Shown: positions 27,309 to 35,898 of the stretch, piece after piece
How the letters are laid out: every line of letters begins with the position of its first letter
Numbering within the stretch: position 1 is the stretch's first letter
Assembly (NCBI RefSeq): GCF_963860125.1
Contig: NZ_CAWLFA010000001.1
Location: 1,612,001-1,676,000 of the forward strand
Direction of reading: 5' to 3'
Source: Picosynechococcus sp. PCC 7002
Lineage (GTDB): Bacteria > Cyanobacteriota > Cyanobacteriia > Cyanobacteriales > MRBY01
Length of the DNA stretch: 64,000 bases
Position numbers and translations under genes: made by a program
The notes under the pieces: generated by a model
What the model was told of the DNA's origin: nothing
The model's input: the letters and a program-made list of their open reading frames with translations, nothing else
Database searches by the model: none

Positions 27309-27908
27309 ATGACTGCTGCGACTTTACCCCGGATCAAGTTTCTTCAGGAGCCAACCCGCCCGGAATGGATCGAACTCGCCCTCAATAATTTGGATACGAT
27401 TTTGCTGGATCACTCCCACTGTGAACGGAAAGCGGCAGGGGTCGCGCTGAATATGATGTTCCGGTATCCCTCGGCGGTGGAACTAGTGAAAGCATTAACG
27501 GCGATCGCCAAGGAAGAATTAGAGCATTTCGAGCTGGTGAACCAGTGGCTAGAACGGAAAAATATTCCCCTCGCGCCGTTGAATGCGCCCCCCTATGGCG
27601 GCCAGTTGCGCAAATTGATCCGGCCCCAGGAACCGGAACGGCTGTTGGATTCGTTGTTAATTTCGGCGTTAATCGAAGCCCGCTCCCACGAACGTTTAGG
27701 CCTGTTGGGGGAACATTGCCCGGAGCCGGATTTGGCAAAATTTTATCGGGGGTTAATGGCCTCGGAAGCGCGGCATTATGGGGCTTATTGGGTATTGGCA
27801 ACGACCTATTACGATCAAGATTTGGTGAATCAACGGCTAGAGGAATTGGCGATCGCCGAAAGTGAAATTCTCTCGACCCTCCACCCGGAACCCCGGATCC
27901 ATAGCTAG
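27309..27908 (+). CDS. miaE: tRNA-(ms2io6A)-hydroxylase MiaE
   Basis: 199 residues, the family length. A four-helix diiron protein: metal-ligand carboxylates and histidines appear in DHSHCERKAAG, AKEELEHFELV, SALIEARSHERLGLL and MASEARHYGAY, the paired ExxH pattern of MiaE. It hydroxylates the isopentenyl side chain of ms2i6A37 in tRNA. First gene of a plus-strand run continuing to 33059. A TATACT -10-like box is at 27274-27279. Confidence 0.92.
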   Translation: MTAATLPRIKFLQEPTRPEWIELALNNLDTILLDHSHCERKAAGVALNMMFRYPSAVELVKALTAIAKEELEHFELVNQWLERKNIPLAPLNAPPYGGQLRKLIRPQEPERLLDSLLISALIEARSHERLGLLGEHCPEPDLAKFYRGLMASEARHYGAYWVLATTYYDQDLVNQRLEELAIAESEILSTLHPEPRIHS

Positions 27909-27947
27909 AATCAACGGCAACGGCATTTACCAAGGGAATTTTGCAGG

Positions 27948-28154
27948 ATGGATCGGGATACAAAATTTATTTTGCTGGTTTTGGGCTTGCCCGTGGCGGG
28001 GCTGGTGTACTGTGGCCTCATCATTGCCCTAATGATCAGCCAGCCCTTTGTGCGGGCAAATTCCCTCTGGTTTGGCTTTTTATTTTTCTTGATCCCCTTT
28101 ACCATTGCTGCTGTAACCTGGATTCGCGCTTCGGCGAAGGCCTACCGTAATTAA
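27948..28154 (+). CDS. Small two-helix membrane protein
   Basis: 68 residues: MDRDTKF, then two hydrophobic segments (ILLVLGLPVAGLVYCGLIIA and LWFGFLFFLIPFTIAAVTW) and a short basic end (IRASAKAYRN). AAGGGA lies about 10 nt before the ATG. No family recognised. It sits between miaE (39 nt before) and the guanylyltransferase gene (13 nt after), and the tight fit supports a real gene in the same transcription unit. Confidence 0.65.
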   Translation: MDRDTKFILLVLGLPVAGLVYCGLIIALMISQPFVRANSLWFGFLFFLIPFTIAAVTWIRASAKAYRN

Positions 28155-28167
28155 GCACTCCCAACCT

Positions 28168-29196
28168 ATGACTTTCATTCCCGTAATTTTGGCTGGTGGC
28201 AAGGGCGAACGTTTTTGGCCCCTCAGTCGTCAAGACCGCCCGAAACAGTTCCTCAGCCTCGATGGGTCTGGGGTGAGTTTGCTGCAAGCGACAGCAAATC
28301 GTTTAGTTTCCCAGGACAATTGGACAGATCTCTGGGTGATTACGGCGGCGCAAATTGCGGATCTGGTGCGGGAACAACTGCCCCAACTGCCCCAGCGTAA
28401 TATTTTGGTAGAACCGGAACGGCGGGATACGGCCGCGGCGATCGCCTGGACTTGTTTAGAGTTGGCGCAATACTACCCAGAGGATACGGTCGTTGCTTTT
28501 TTCCCCGCGGATCATTGGATTGGCGACCCAGATAGATTCCGGGCAACCCTCGACCAGGCGGCGAATTTTGTCAAAGATAAATTGGCGATCGCCACCATCG
28601 GCATCAAACCGGACTATCCCGCCACGGGTTACGGCTACATCGAGCAGGGGGAAGCGGTTGAAACGGGCATTTTTAAGGTGAATCAGTTCTACGAAAAACC
28701 CGGTACGGCTGTGGCAAAATCCTTTTTAGAAACGGGCAAATTTAGCTGGAATAGCGGGATTTTTCTCTTTTCGATCCGCACCGTCCTCCAGGAACTCGCC
28801 AGCTACGCCCCGGAAATTCTGGAACCGCTCCAAAATGAAGGGATCGACGCTTACAATAGCTTGCCGAAAATTAGTATCGACTACGCTCTAATGGAAAAAA
28901 CCGAGCACGCCTATGTATTGCCCGCAGAATTCGGTTGGGATGATCTGGGGGATTGGCGATCGCTCGAAAGATTGTTGCCCCCCGATGCGGTGACCAATGT
29001 GTGTGTGGGGAATCACCATGCCTTTGAGACGGAACGGGCGATTGTCTACAGTGACAACCCCGACGAAACAGTGGTAACTCTAGGAGTTGCAGACGTGGTG
29101 GTGGTGCGCCAGGGAGATGTGACCCTGATTGTGGATAAGCACCGCACCCAGGACATTAAAAAAATCCTCGGCTATCTCCCGAAAAATCTTTTGTAA
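28168..29196 (+). CDS. manC: Mannose-1-phosphate guanylyltransferase (GDP-mannose pyrophosphorylase)
   Basis: 342 residues. The nucleotidyltransferase signature AGGKGERFWPLSRQDRPKQF is at residues 8-27, with AFFPADHWIGD and the FYEKPGTAVAKSFL and WNSGIFLF segments of the family. Only the pyrophosphorylase domain is present, with no phosphomannose-isomerase C-terminus. It makes GDP-mannose for glycans. Its TAA stop overlaps the ATG of the lipoate ligase by 1 nt (TAATG), implying translational coupling of unrelated functions. Confidence 0.93.
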   Translation: MTFIPVILAGGKGERFWPLSRQDRPKQFLSLDGSGVSLLQATANRLVSQDNWTDLWVITAAQIADLVREQLPQLPQRNILVEPERRDTAAAIAWTCLELAQYYPEDTVVAFFPADHWIGDPDRFRATLDQAANFVKDKLAIATIGIKPDYPATGYGYIEQGEAVETGIFKVNQFYEKPGTAVAKSFLETGKFSWNSGIFLFSIRTVLQELASYAPEILEPLQNEGIDAYNSLPKISIDYALMEKTEHAYVLPAEFGWDDLGDWRSLERLLPPDAVTNVCVGNHHAFETERAIVYSDNPDETVVTLGVADVVVVRQGDVTLIVDKHRTQDIKKILGYLPKNLL

Positions 29197-29906
29197 TGAC
29201 TGGAGTTTGGCACTATATTCCGCCCATCGAAGCGTCTGGGGAAACCCAAATGGCGATTGATGCGTGGCTTTTGGATCAGCATCTCCAGGGCAAAATCCCC
29301 TCCGTACTGCGATTTTATACCTGGGAACCGGTGGCGATTTCCCTGGGCTACCACCAACGAAAATATCCTGATTTTTGGAATGATTTGACCTACCAAGGCA
29401 AAAAAATCGATCTGGTGCGGCGTCCGAGCGGTGGACGAGCAGTGCTTCATCAGGGAGACCTCACCTACGCGATTATTACGTCTGGGTTAAAAGGCGATCG
29501 CCAAACAAACTACGAAACCCTCTGCCAATTTCTCATCGCTGGGTTTGGGGAATTGGGAATTCCTTTAAGTTATGGCCACCAGCAACGAAATTACGGGCAT
29601 TTTGATAGCTGTTTTCGCACCCATACCAAGGCAGATTTGGTAACGGAATCTGGTTATAAACTGATTGGATCAGCGCAATTGCGTCGCCAAGGGGCAATTT
29701 TGCAGCACGGTTCGATTCGTCTAAATTCCGATCCAGAACTATATGAAAAAGTTTTTGGCGAGCCTCTAATCCCCGGTCTTACGTTTGTGGCCGATGACAT
29801 CCAAAACATGATCAATACCCTCTGCCAGCAACTACAACTCAGCCTTAATCTCCGCCTTGTTGAAACTGACTTTATCCCCCAACTTGCGATGACGGATTCC
29901 CTGTAG
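29196..29906 (+). CDS. Lipoate-protein ligase/octanoyltransferase family protein
   Basis: 236 residues, biotin/lipoate A/B ligase fold. RRPSGGRAVLHQGDLTYAI is the substrate-binding glycine/His segment, and GYKLIGSAQLRRQGAILQHGS carries the conserved Lys of the lipoyl transfer site. A Cys lies in DSCFRTH. It attaches lipoate or octanoate to E2/H proteins; LplA-type and LipM-type members cannot be told apart here with certainty. Start overlaps the stop of the upstream gene by 1 nt. lipA at 48469 and gcvP at 23012 are functional partners elsewhere in the window. Confidence 0.85.
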   Translation: MTGVWHYIPPIEASGETQMAIDAWLLDQHLQGKIPSVLRFYTWEPVAISLGYHQRKYPDFWNDLTYQGKKIDLVRRPSGGRAVLHQGDLTYAIITSGLKGDRQTNYETLCQFLIAGFGELGIPLSYGHQQRNYGHFDSCFRTHTKADLVTESGYKLIGSAQLRRQGAILQHGSIRLNSDPELYEKVFGEPLIPGLTFVADDIQNMINTLCQQLQLSLNLRLVETDFIPQLAMTDSL

Positions 29907-29959
29907 ATTGAGACTTGTACAATGGAATGGTTTGAATTTTCTAAACTTCGGGGCGGCCC

Positions 29960-30664
29960 ATGTTTTCCCAGTTACCCACCGACAACCGCGAATTAAATTG
30001 GTTTACCCTCACGGAGGCGATCGCCAAACGTTTCGACGCAGAATACCAAAACCAAAGGCCCGATCTTCCCGACGAAGTACAAGCCCTGCCTATTTTCCTC
30101 GACTGGCAATCCGGCAAACTCCAGAACCGTGTCACCTCGAAATTTTGGGAACTAGCCCAACCGAAAAAAAACCAAGCTTGCCTTGATCTCGGTTGTGGGA
30201 TCAGCTTTTTGATCTATCCTTGGCGCGACTGGAATGCCTATTTTTACGGCCAAGACATCAGCAAAATTGCCACAGAAATCCTCCAATCCCGCGCCCCCCA
30301 GCTTAATTCCAAACTGTTTAAAGGCATCTCAAACAAACCCGCCCATCACCTCGAAAGCTACCAGGACAGTTTTTTCGATTTGGCGATCGCCACCGGATTT
30401 AGCTGTTACTATCCCTTGGAATATTGGGAAACCGTGTTAGAACAAGTCCGGCGCGTCCTCAAACCAGGGGGCTTTTTTGTCTTTGATGTGATTGACCCAA
30501 GCCAAGATATGGCCGAAGACTGGTCAATCCTGGAAACCTACCTGGGCGCGGAAGTATTCCTCGAAGACCTAAGCAACTGGCAAGCCCTGATCAAAAAATC
30601 CGGCGCAAAAATCGTCAAAGAACAATCGGGCGAACTGTTCCATCTCTACAAAATTCGCTGGTAA
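29960..30664 (+). CDS. Class I SAM-dependent methyltransferase
   Basis: 234 residues. Motif I LDLGCGISFLIYP at about residues 76-88, an acidic residue at motif II (YGQDISKIA) and the post-I strand LAIATGFSCYYP, then LRRVLKPGGF-like VRRVLKPGGFFVFDVID at about 168-184. This is the Rossmann methyltransferase core. The N-terminal ~70 residues are family-specific (FPQLP... in MFSQLPTDNRELNWFTL). Substrate unknown. Follows the lipoate ligase by 53 nt on the same strand. Confidence 0.88.
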   Translation: MFSQLPTDNRELNWFTLTEAIAKRFDAEYQNQRPDLPDEVQALPIFLDWQSGKLQNRVTSKFWELAQPKKNQACLDLGCGISFLIYPWRDWNAYFYGQDISKIATEILQSRAPQLNSKLFKGISNKPAHHLESYQDSFFDLAIATGFSCYYPLEYWETVLEQVRRVLKPGGFFVFDVIDPSQDMAEDWSILETYLGAEVFLEDLSNWQALIKKSGAKIVKEQSGELFHLYKIRW

Positions 30665-30745
30665 AGCCATTCTTCTGATTGGATGTTGGCGGTTTGTCAG
30701 GTCAGTGAGAAGATAAAAAGCGTGGCTTATCAAGGACTGTGGGAA

Positions 30746-32158
30746 ATGTTTAAGCGGATTATTCTCCTCGTTATTTTGGCATTGGGCCTGTGGAGTTGTG
30801 GCGATCGCCTCGATGCCCGCCTCGCCAGTGATCTCAATCGCGAACCGACGCCCGTCACCACCCAAGCCCTCACAGAAGTGGCGACGCCCAGCCTAATTAC
30901 CGAACTGCGCCAAGAATTAGACCAGTACCAACCCCAGGTCAAAATTCTCAGTCCCCGTCCCGACGAAACCTTTAACAGCACCACCATCGACGTCCAACTC
31001 CAGGTCAATGACCTACCCATTTTCAAGGACGAAGAACTAGGCATGGGGCCGCACATTCACCTCTTTGTCGATGACCAGCCCTACATTGCCGTCTACGACA
31101 CCAGCAAACCCGTCACCCTCGAAAACCTCAGTCCCGGTAGCCACCTGATCCGCGCCTTTGCTTCCCGTCCTTGGCACGAAAGCTTTAAAAACGAAGGTGC
31201 CTACGCCGAAACTACTTTTAATATCTTCACCAAAAGTAATAACAATATTCCTGATTTCCAACAGCCCCTCCTCACCTATAGCCGCCCCCAGGGAACCTAT
31301 GGTGCTGAGCCGATCATGTTGGATTTTTATCTGACCAATGCCCCACTGCACTTCATTGCCCAGGCCGACAATAGTGATGATGTGAATGACTGGCGTATCC
31401 GGATCACCATCAATGGTGAGAGCTTTATTCTCGATGACTGGCATCCCATTTACCTCGAAGGCTTCAAGAAAGGCGAAAACTGGCTCAAGCTAGAATTTAT
31501 CGATGACCAAGGGGAACTGCTAGAAAATACCTACAATAGCCCTGTCCGCGTTATTAAATACGATCCGAAGCTCAACGACACCCTCGCCAAGCTCGTCCAA
31601 AATAAACTCTCCCTCAGAACCGCGAAACGCCTCGTCACCACCAAACCTCTTGCGCCCGAAGTCGAAACGGCTGCCCCAGAAGAAACATTAGAGCCAGCAC
31701 CAACCGTTGTTCCGGAAGTTGATGAAGCGACGCCACCAGCAGAAACCTTGCCAACCTTAGAAGAAGAGGTAGTACCAGAAGCAGAATCCAGCCCTTCTCC
31801 TGATCTCCCTGAGGCAATGCCAACCGAAAAAGAACCCGCTGCGACCGTTGAGGAGGCAAGCCCGAATCAATCTGAGTCATCTTTGGAAGTTAAGCAACCC
31901 GATCTTCCGCCAGAGATTGATGAAGAAGTCGCTCCCACCACAAACACTCCAGAAGTTGAAGACCCGCAACCAACCGCACCGGAATCAGAAGTAGAACCAG
32001 AAACATCGTCTCCCCCAGCAACCGCTGAAAGTGCTCCTGAGCCAGAGGTTGAGCCACGCCCCACTGTGCCAGAGTCGGATATTTCCCCAGAGACAGATCC
32101 CCTTGAACAGGGCACAGATGATCTAGAGTCTCCGGAAATTCAGTTGTTCCCGGAGTAA
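30746..32158 (+). CDS. Lipoprotein with proline/glutamate-rich C-terminal half
   Basis: 470 residues from MFKRIILLVILALGLWSCGD, a lipoprotein signal peptide with lipobox LWSC, so the mature protein is lipid-anchored at Cys18. An in-frame start 63 nt upstream is possible but would spoil the signal. Residues ~50-290 are a structured extracytoplasmic domain with YKPQVKILSPRPDETF-like beta segments (QVKILSPRPDETFNS, GPHIHLFVDDQPYIAVYD, SHLIRAFASRPWHESFK). Residues ~300-470 are low complexity, alternating Pro, Glu, Ala and Thr (EEVVPEAESSPSPDLPEA). Likely a spacer or cell-wall-reaching region. Function unknown. Confidence 0.8.
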   Translation: MFKRIILLVILALGLWSCGDRLDARLASDLNREPTPVTTQALTEVATPSLITELRQELDQYQPQVKILSPRPDETFNSTTIDVQLQVNDLPIFKDEELGMGPHIHLFVDDQPYIAVYDTSKPVTLENLSPGSHLIRAFASRPWHESFKNEGAYAETTFNIFTKSNNNIPDFQQPLLTYSRPQGTYGAEPIMLDFYLTNAPLHFIAQADNSDDVNDWRIRITINGESFILDDWHPIYLEGFKKGENWLKLEFIDDQGELLENTYNSPVRVIKYDPKLNDTLAKLVQNKLSLRTAKRLVTTKPLAPEVETAAPEETLEPAPTVVPEVDEATPPAETLPTLEEEVVPEAESSPSPDLPEAMPTEKEPAATVEEASPNQSESSLEVKQPDLPPEIDEEVAPTTNTPEVEDPQPTAPESEVEPETSSPPATAESAPEPEVEPRPTVPESDISPETDPLEQGTDDLESPEIQLFPE

Positions 32159-32195
32159 CCTAGAGGCGATCTTGATCATCATTGATACTGAAACG

Positions 32196-33059
32196 ATGAC
32201 GAAAAAAATTGCATTTCTCGGTATGGGGGTCATGGGGGCACCAATGAGCCTCAGCCTCCAGAAAAAAGGTTATCAAGTCACTGTGTGGAACCGTTCCGCT
32301 GCCAGTCCCCACTTAGCTAGGGTCGCTGCCGCTGGTTTGTCTGTTGCGCCGGCGATCGCCACTGCGGTACAGGATGCAGATTACATTTTTAGTTGTGTGA
32401 GCGATGTCCCCGACGTGAAATCGGTTCTCTTAGGAGAAGAAGGGGTAATCCACGACGCAAAACCCAATGCCCTAATCATTGATTTCAGCACCATTGGAAA
32501 ACCGGCGGCCCAGGAAATTGCCAAAACCCTCAAAACAAAAAATTTCCGGTTCCTCGATGCCCCCATCAGTGGCGGAGATGTTGGCGCAGAAAATGGCACC
32601 TTGACGATTATGGTCGGAGGCGATCGCCCGGATTTTGACGAGGTCAAACCATGCCTGGAAGCCATGGGAAAAAATATTTACTACTGCGGGGAGATAGGTA
32701 GTGGCCAGGCTGTGAAAATGTGCAACCAAGTCCTCTGTGCAATCCACATGGTGGCCCTCTGTGAAGCGATTCAGTTGGCTCAATCCCAAGGCCTTGACCC
32801 AGATTTAATGATCGAAGTTTGTCAGACTGGGGCGGCTGGTTCCTGGGCGATCGCCAACCTCGGTCACAAAATTACCGCCAGGGATTTTCGACCGGGCTTT
32901 ATGGTCAAACACATCATCAAAGACCTCCGCCTAGTCAATGAAAGTCTCTCAGACTTGGAATTACCCGGTGTAACTTTAGCAACCCAAAAATTTAAAGACA
33001 CCGCCCAGTTAGCTGATGCCCTCGAACAAGGCACCCAAGCCATGTTCCGCTCGTATTGA
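32196..33059 (+). CDS. NAD(P)-dependent beta-hydroxyacid dehydrogenase
   Basis: 287 residues from MTKKIAFLGMGVMGAPM, chosen over an earlier in-frame ATG because it begins at the Rossmann strand. Dinucleotide motif GMGVMG, substrate motif DAPISGGDVGAENGTLTIMV, and the catalytic Lys region GSGQAVKMCNQVL are all typical of 3-hydroxyisobutyrate/tartronate semialdehyde reductases. In cyanobacteria related enzymes reduce succinic semialdehyde or glyoxylate-type substrates; which one applies here is not visible. Last gene of the plus-strand run, ended by a bidirectional terminator shared with psbC. Confidence 0.9.
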   Translation: MTKKIAFLGMGVMGAPMSLSLQKKGYQVTVWNRSAASPHLARVAAAGLSVAPAIATAVQDADYIFSCVSDVPDVKSVLLGEEGVIHDAKPNALIIDFSTIGKPAAQEIAKTLKTKNFRFLDAPISGGDVGAENGTLTIMVGGDRPDFDEVKPCLEAMGKNIYYCGEIGSGQAVKMCNQVLCAIHMVALCEAIQLAQSQGLDPDLMIEVCQTGAAGSWAIANLGHKITARDFRPGFMVKHIIKDLRLVNESLSDLELPGVTLATQKFKDTAQLADALEQGTQAMFRSY

Positions 33060-33086
33060 TTCTTCTAAAGCTGGTATGCCCCAAGC

Positions 33087-33116
33087 AAAAAACTCCTACC
33101 CTAGGGCAGGAGTTTT
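33087..33116. terminator. Bidirectional terminator between the dehydrogenase gene and psbC
   Basis: Near-perfect palindrome: AAAAACTCCT (33087-33096) pairs with AGGAGTTTTT (33107-33116) around a CCCTAGGG core. A-run on the left and T-run on the right give a U-tail for both strands, fitting the convergent genes. Confidence 0.85.
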
Positions 33117-33159
33117 TATTCATGAAACTCAGTAACTAAACTGACGCCTCAACAGATTC

Positions 33160-34542
33160 TTAGTCGAGTTCGTTCATGTTCAGTACGGGCTCAGTCTCAC
33201 GGTCAATCCCTTTCTCGAAACCAGCCTCAGCCGCCCGTGCACGACCAGCATGCCACAGGTGACCAACGAGGAAGAAGAAGGAAAGAACAAAGTGAGAACC
33301 AGCCAACCACTGACGAAGGTTCACAAAGTTGAAGGAGTTAGGCTCCGTAATAATCCCACCAACAGAGTTAATGGAAGCATTAGGGGCGTGGGTCATGTAT
33401 TCAGCCGCACGACGAAGCTGCCAAGGCTGAATGTCATTGCGGATTTTGTCGAGGTCAAGACCATTGGGGCCACGGAGGGGCTCCAACCAAGGACCACGGA
33501 AATCCCAGAAGCGCATGGTTTCACCACCGAGGATAATTTCACCGGTAGGAGAACGCATCAAGTACTTACCAAGACCAGTGGGACCTTGGGCAGAACCAAC
33601 GTTCGCACCCATAGATTGGTCACGAGCCAAGAAGATCAAAGCCTGGGACTGGGACGCTTCAGCGTTAGTCGGGCCATAAAATTCACTGGGGTAAGCAGTA
33701 TTGTTGAACCACACAAAGCAAGTCGCGATGAAGGCCATCAAAGACAGCGCACCGAGACTGTAGGAAAGATAAGCTTCACCAGACCAAACGAGCGCACGAC
33801 GGGCCCAACCGAAAGGTTTGGTGAGAATGTGCCAGATACCACCAAAGATACAAATCAGACCCACATAGATGTGGCCACCGATAATATCTTCCATGTTGTT
33901 GACACCGATCATCCAGCCTTCGCCACCGAAGGGTGCTTTGAACAGATAACCAAAGATTACTGCCGGGTTCAAAGTTGGATTACTGATGATACGCACGTCG
34001 CCACCACCAGGGGCCCAGGTGTCGTACACACCACCAAAGAACATCGCTTTAAAGACAAGCAACAGCGCACCACAACCCAGGAGGATGAGGTGATAACCAA
34101 TGATGTTGGTCATTTGGTTCTTGTCTTTCCAGTCATAACCAAAGAAGCTGGAATATTCTTCGAGGGTTTCAGGGCCACGGACAGCATGGTAGATACCACC
34201 CAGACCGAGAACCGCAGAAGAGATCAGGTGTAATACACCAACGACAAAGTAGGGGAAAGTATCAATAACTTCACCACCAGGGCCGACACCCCAACCAAGG
34301 GTTGCGAGGTGAGGCATCAGGATGAAACCCTGCTCGTGCATGGGCTTCTCTGCGACAAAGTGAGCGACTTCAAATAAAGTCATCGCACCAGTCCAGAATA
34401 CGATAAGGCCAGCATGGGCAACGTGGGCACCCAAGAGCTTACCGGAGAGATTGATCAGGCGGGCATTACCAGCCCACCACGCAAAGCCGGTCGATTCGAT
34501 ATCACGACCACCGGAAATGGGCGCATTAGAGAGCGTTACCAC
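33160..34542 (-). CDS. psbC: Photosystem II CP43 chlorophyll apoprotein (PsbC)
   Basis: 460 residues from the GTG at 34542, which overlaps the end of psbD by 17 nt. GAGGAGG lies 8 nt upstream of that GTG, inside psbD. Longer in-frame starts (to 34608) would lie wholly inside psbD. Six membrane helices with the inner antenna sequence: WWAGNARLINLSGK, NMTNIIGYHLILLG-type YHLILLGCGALLL, GGEGWMIGVNNMEDIIGGH, and the large lumenal loop GEIILGGETMRFWDFRGPW that helps ligate the Mn cluster. It binds antenna chlorophyll around the PSII core. Confidence 0.98.
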   Translation of the reverse strand: MVTLSNAPISGGRDIESTGFAWWAGNARLINLSGKLLGAHVAHAGLIVFWTGAMTLFEVAHFVAEKPMHEQGFILMPHLATLGWGVGPGGEVIDTFPYFVVGVLHLISSAVLGLGGIYHAVRGPETLEEYSSFFGYDWKDKNQMTNIIGYHLILLGCGALLLVFKAMFFGGVYDTWAPGGGDVRIISNPTLNPAVIFGYLFKAPFGGEGWMIGVNNMEDIIGGHIYVGLICIFGGIWHILTKPFGWARRALVWSGEAYLSYSLGALSLMAFIATCFVWFNNTAYPSEFYGPTNAEASQSQALIFLARDQSMGANVGSAQGPTGLGKYLMRSPTGEIILGGETMRFWDFRGPWLEPLRGPNGLDLDKIRNDIQPWQLRRAAEYMTHAPNASINSVGGIITEPNSFNFVNLRQWLAGSHFVLSFFFLVGHLWHAGRARAAEAGFEKGIDRETEPVLNMNELD

Positions 34543-35584
34543 GGGGTAATACCTCCTCAGGGAATACAAATTGTTCGTGAATTTGGTCTTGCGGTGCCAT
34601 CCATGCACGCATACCTTCGTTCAACAGAATATTCTTCGTGTAGAACGTTTCAAATTCGGGGTCTTCCGCCGCGCGGATTTCCTGGGATACAAAGTCATAG
34701 GCACGCAGGTTTAATGCCAAACCCACAATCCCCACAGAACTCATCCACAACCCAGTCACCGGCACAAACAGCATGAAGAAGTGCAACCAACGCTTGTTGG
34801 AAAACGCAATCCCGAAAATCTGAGACCAGAAACGGTTCGCGGTCACCATCGAGTAGGTTTCTTCTGCCTGGGTCGGCTCAAAAGCGCGGAAGGTATTTGC
34901 TTGGTCACTGTCTTCAAACAGGGTGTTCTCTACCGTTGCCCCGTGGATCGCACAGAGCAGCGCTCCACCGAGAATCCCCGCAACACCCATCATGTGGAAG
35001 GGGTTGAGCGTCCAGTTGTGGAAACCTTGTAAGAACAGAATGAAACGGAAGATACCAGCGACACCAAAGCTGGGGGCAAAGAACCAGCTAGACTGACCCA
35101 AGGGGTACATCAGGAATACACTGACGAATACCGCGATGGGGCCAGAGAAGGCGATCGCATTGTAGGGGCGGATACCCACCAGACGGGCAATTTCAAACTG
35201 ACGCAGCATGAAGCCGATCAGACCAAAAGCACCGTGGAGGGCAACAAAGCTCCAGAGTCCACCGAGTTGGCACCAACGGGCAAAGTTCCAGTTGGCTTCG
35301 GGGCCCCAGAGGAAAAGGAGGGAGTGACCGAGGCTGTCAGCAGGGCTGGATACAGCAACAGTCAGGAAGTTACACCCTTCGAGATAAGAAGAGGCTAATC
35401 CGTGGGTGTACCAAGAAGTAACGAAGGTGGTACCAGTCAACCAGCCACCGAGAGCCATGAAGGCGCAGGGGAACAGGAGGATACCGGACCAACCGACGAA
35501 GACAAATCGATCTCGCTTCAACCAGTCATCGAGGACATCAAACCAGCCTCGTTCCTGGGGCGCGCGTCCGACTGCAATAGTCAT
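34526..35584 (-). CDS. psbD: Photosystem II reaction center D2 protein (PsbD)
   Basis: 352 residues, full length. Five membrane helices. The D2 signatures include LPRGNAL at the C-terminus, HGAFGLIGFMLRQFEIARL, HMMGVAGILGGALLCAIHG (with metal-ligand His) and SNKRWLHFFMLFVPVTGLW. It binds P680 chlorophylls, pheophytin, QA and non-heme iron with D1. First gene of the psbD-psbC unit; GAGG sits about 11 nt before the ATG. The 314-nt leader upstream is likely regulated by light. Confidence 0.98.
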   Translation of the reverse strand: MTIAVGRAPQERGWFDVLDDWLKRDRFVFVGWSGILLFPCAFMALGGWLTGTTFVTSWYTHGLASSYLEGCNFLTVAVSSPADSLGHSLLFLWGPEANWNFARWCQLGGLWSFVALHGAFGLIGFMLRQFEIARLVGIRPYNAIAFSGPIAVFVSVFLMYPLGQSSWFFAPSFGVAGIFRFILFLQGFHNWTLNPFHMMGVAGILGGALLCAIHGATVENTLFEDSDQANTFRAFEPTQAEETYSMVTANRFWSQIFGIAFSNKRWLHFFMLFVPVTGLWMSSVGIVGLALNLRAYDFVSQEIRAAEDPEFETFYTKNILLNEGMRAWMAPQDQIHEQFVFPEEVLPRGNAL

Positions 35585-35898
35585 AGTTTTTAATTCCTCT
35601 TGTCTATATGAATGAACAAGGGTTGGATATTAAATGGCTTACGCTAGTTTCCTTGTTATGGATTCTCCCTGTCAAATGAGCAAAAGCCAATAGGTATAAA
35701 TCCTATGGTCAGGGGAGTTTCCGAGAATCATGTAAGCGGGTCAACCTTATGAAATATAGGCTATTTCAGATGGTTAACGTTTCTTAAAATAACACATACT
35801 CCATAGGCATATAGCCTTCTGAAGGATTTCATAACCTGAGTGTAAACACTTTTCTTAATATCTAGCAGAGTTTTTGTTACAAAAAGATACAATTGACT
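35585..35898 (-). promoter_or_regulatory. psbD: psbD promoter/leader region (314 nt)
   Basis: The gap upstream of psbD holds no coding frame of note. On the minus strand it includes a Shine-Dalgarno-like GAGGA near 35600 and several AT-rich -10-like boxes, with no clear -35/-10 pair I would single out. A short palindrome CCTTCTGAAGG (35814-35824) and the nearby GTATCTTTTTGTAAC resemble regulator half-sites, one base off NtcA's GTA-N8-TAC. It is flanked upstream by cobU, also on the minus strand. Confidence 0.5.
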
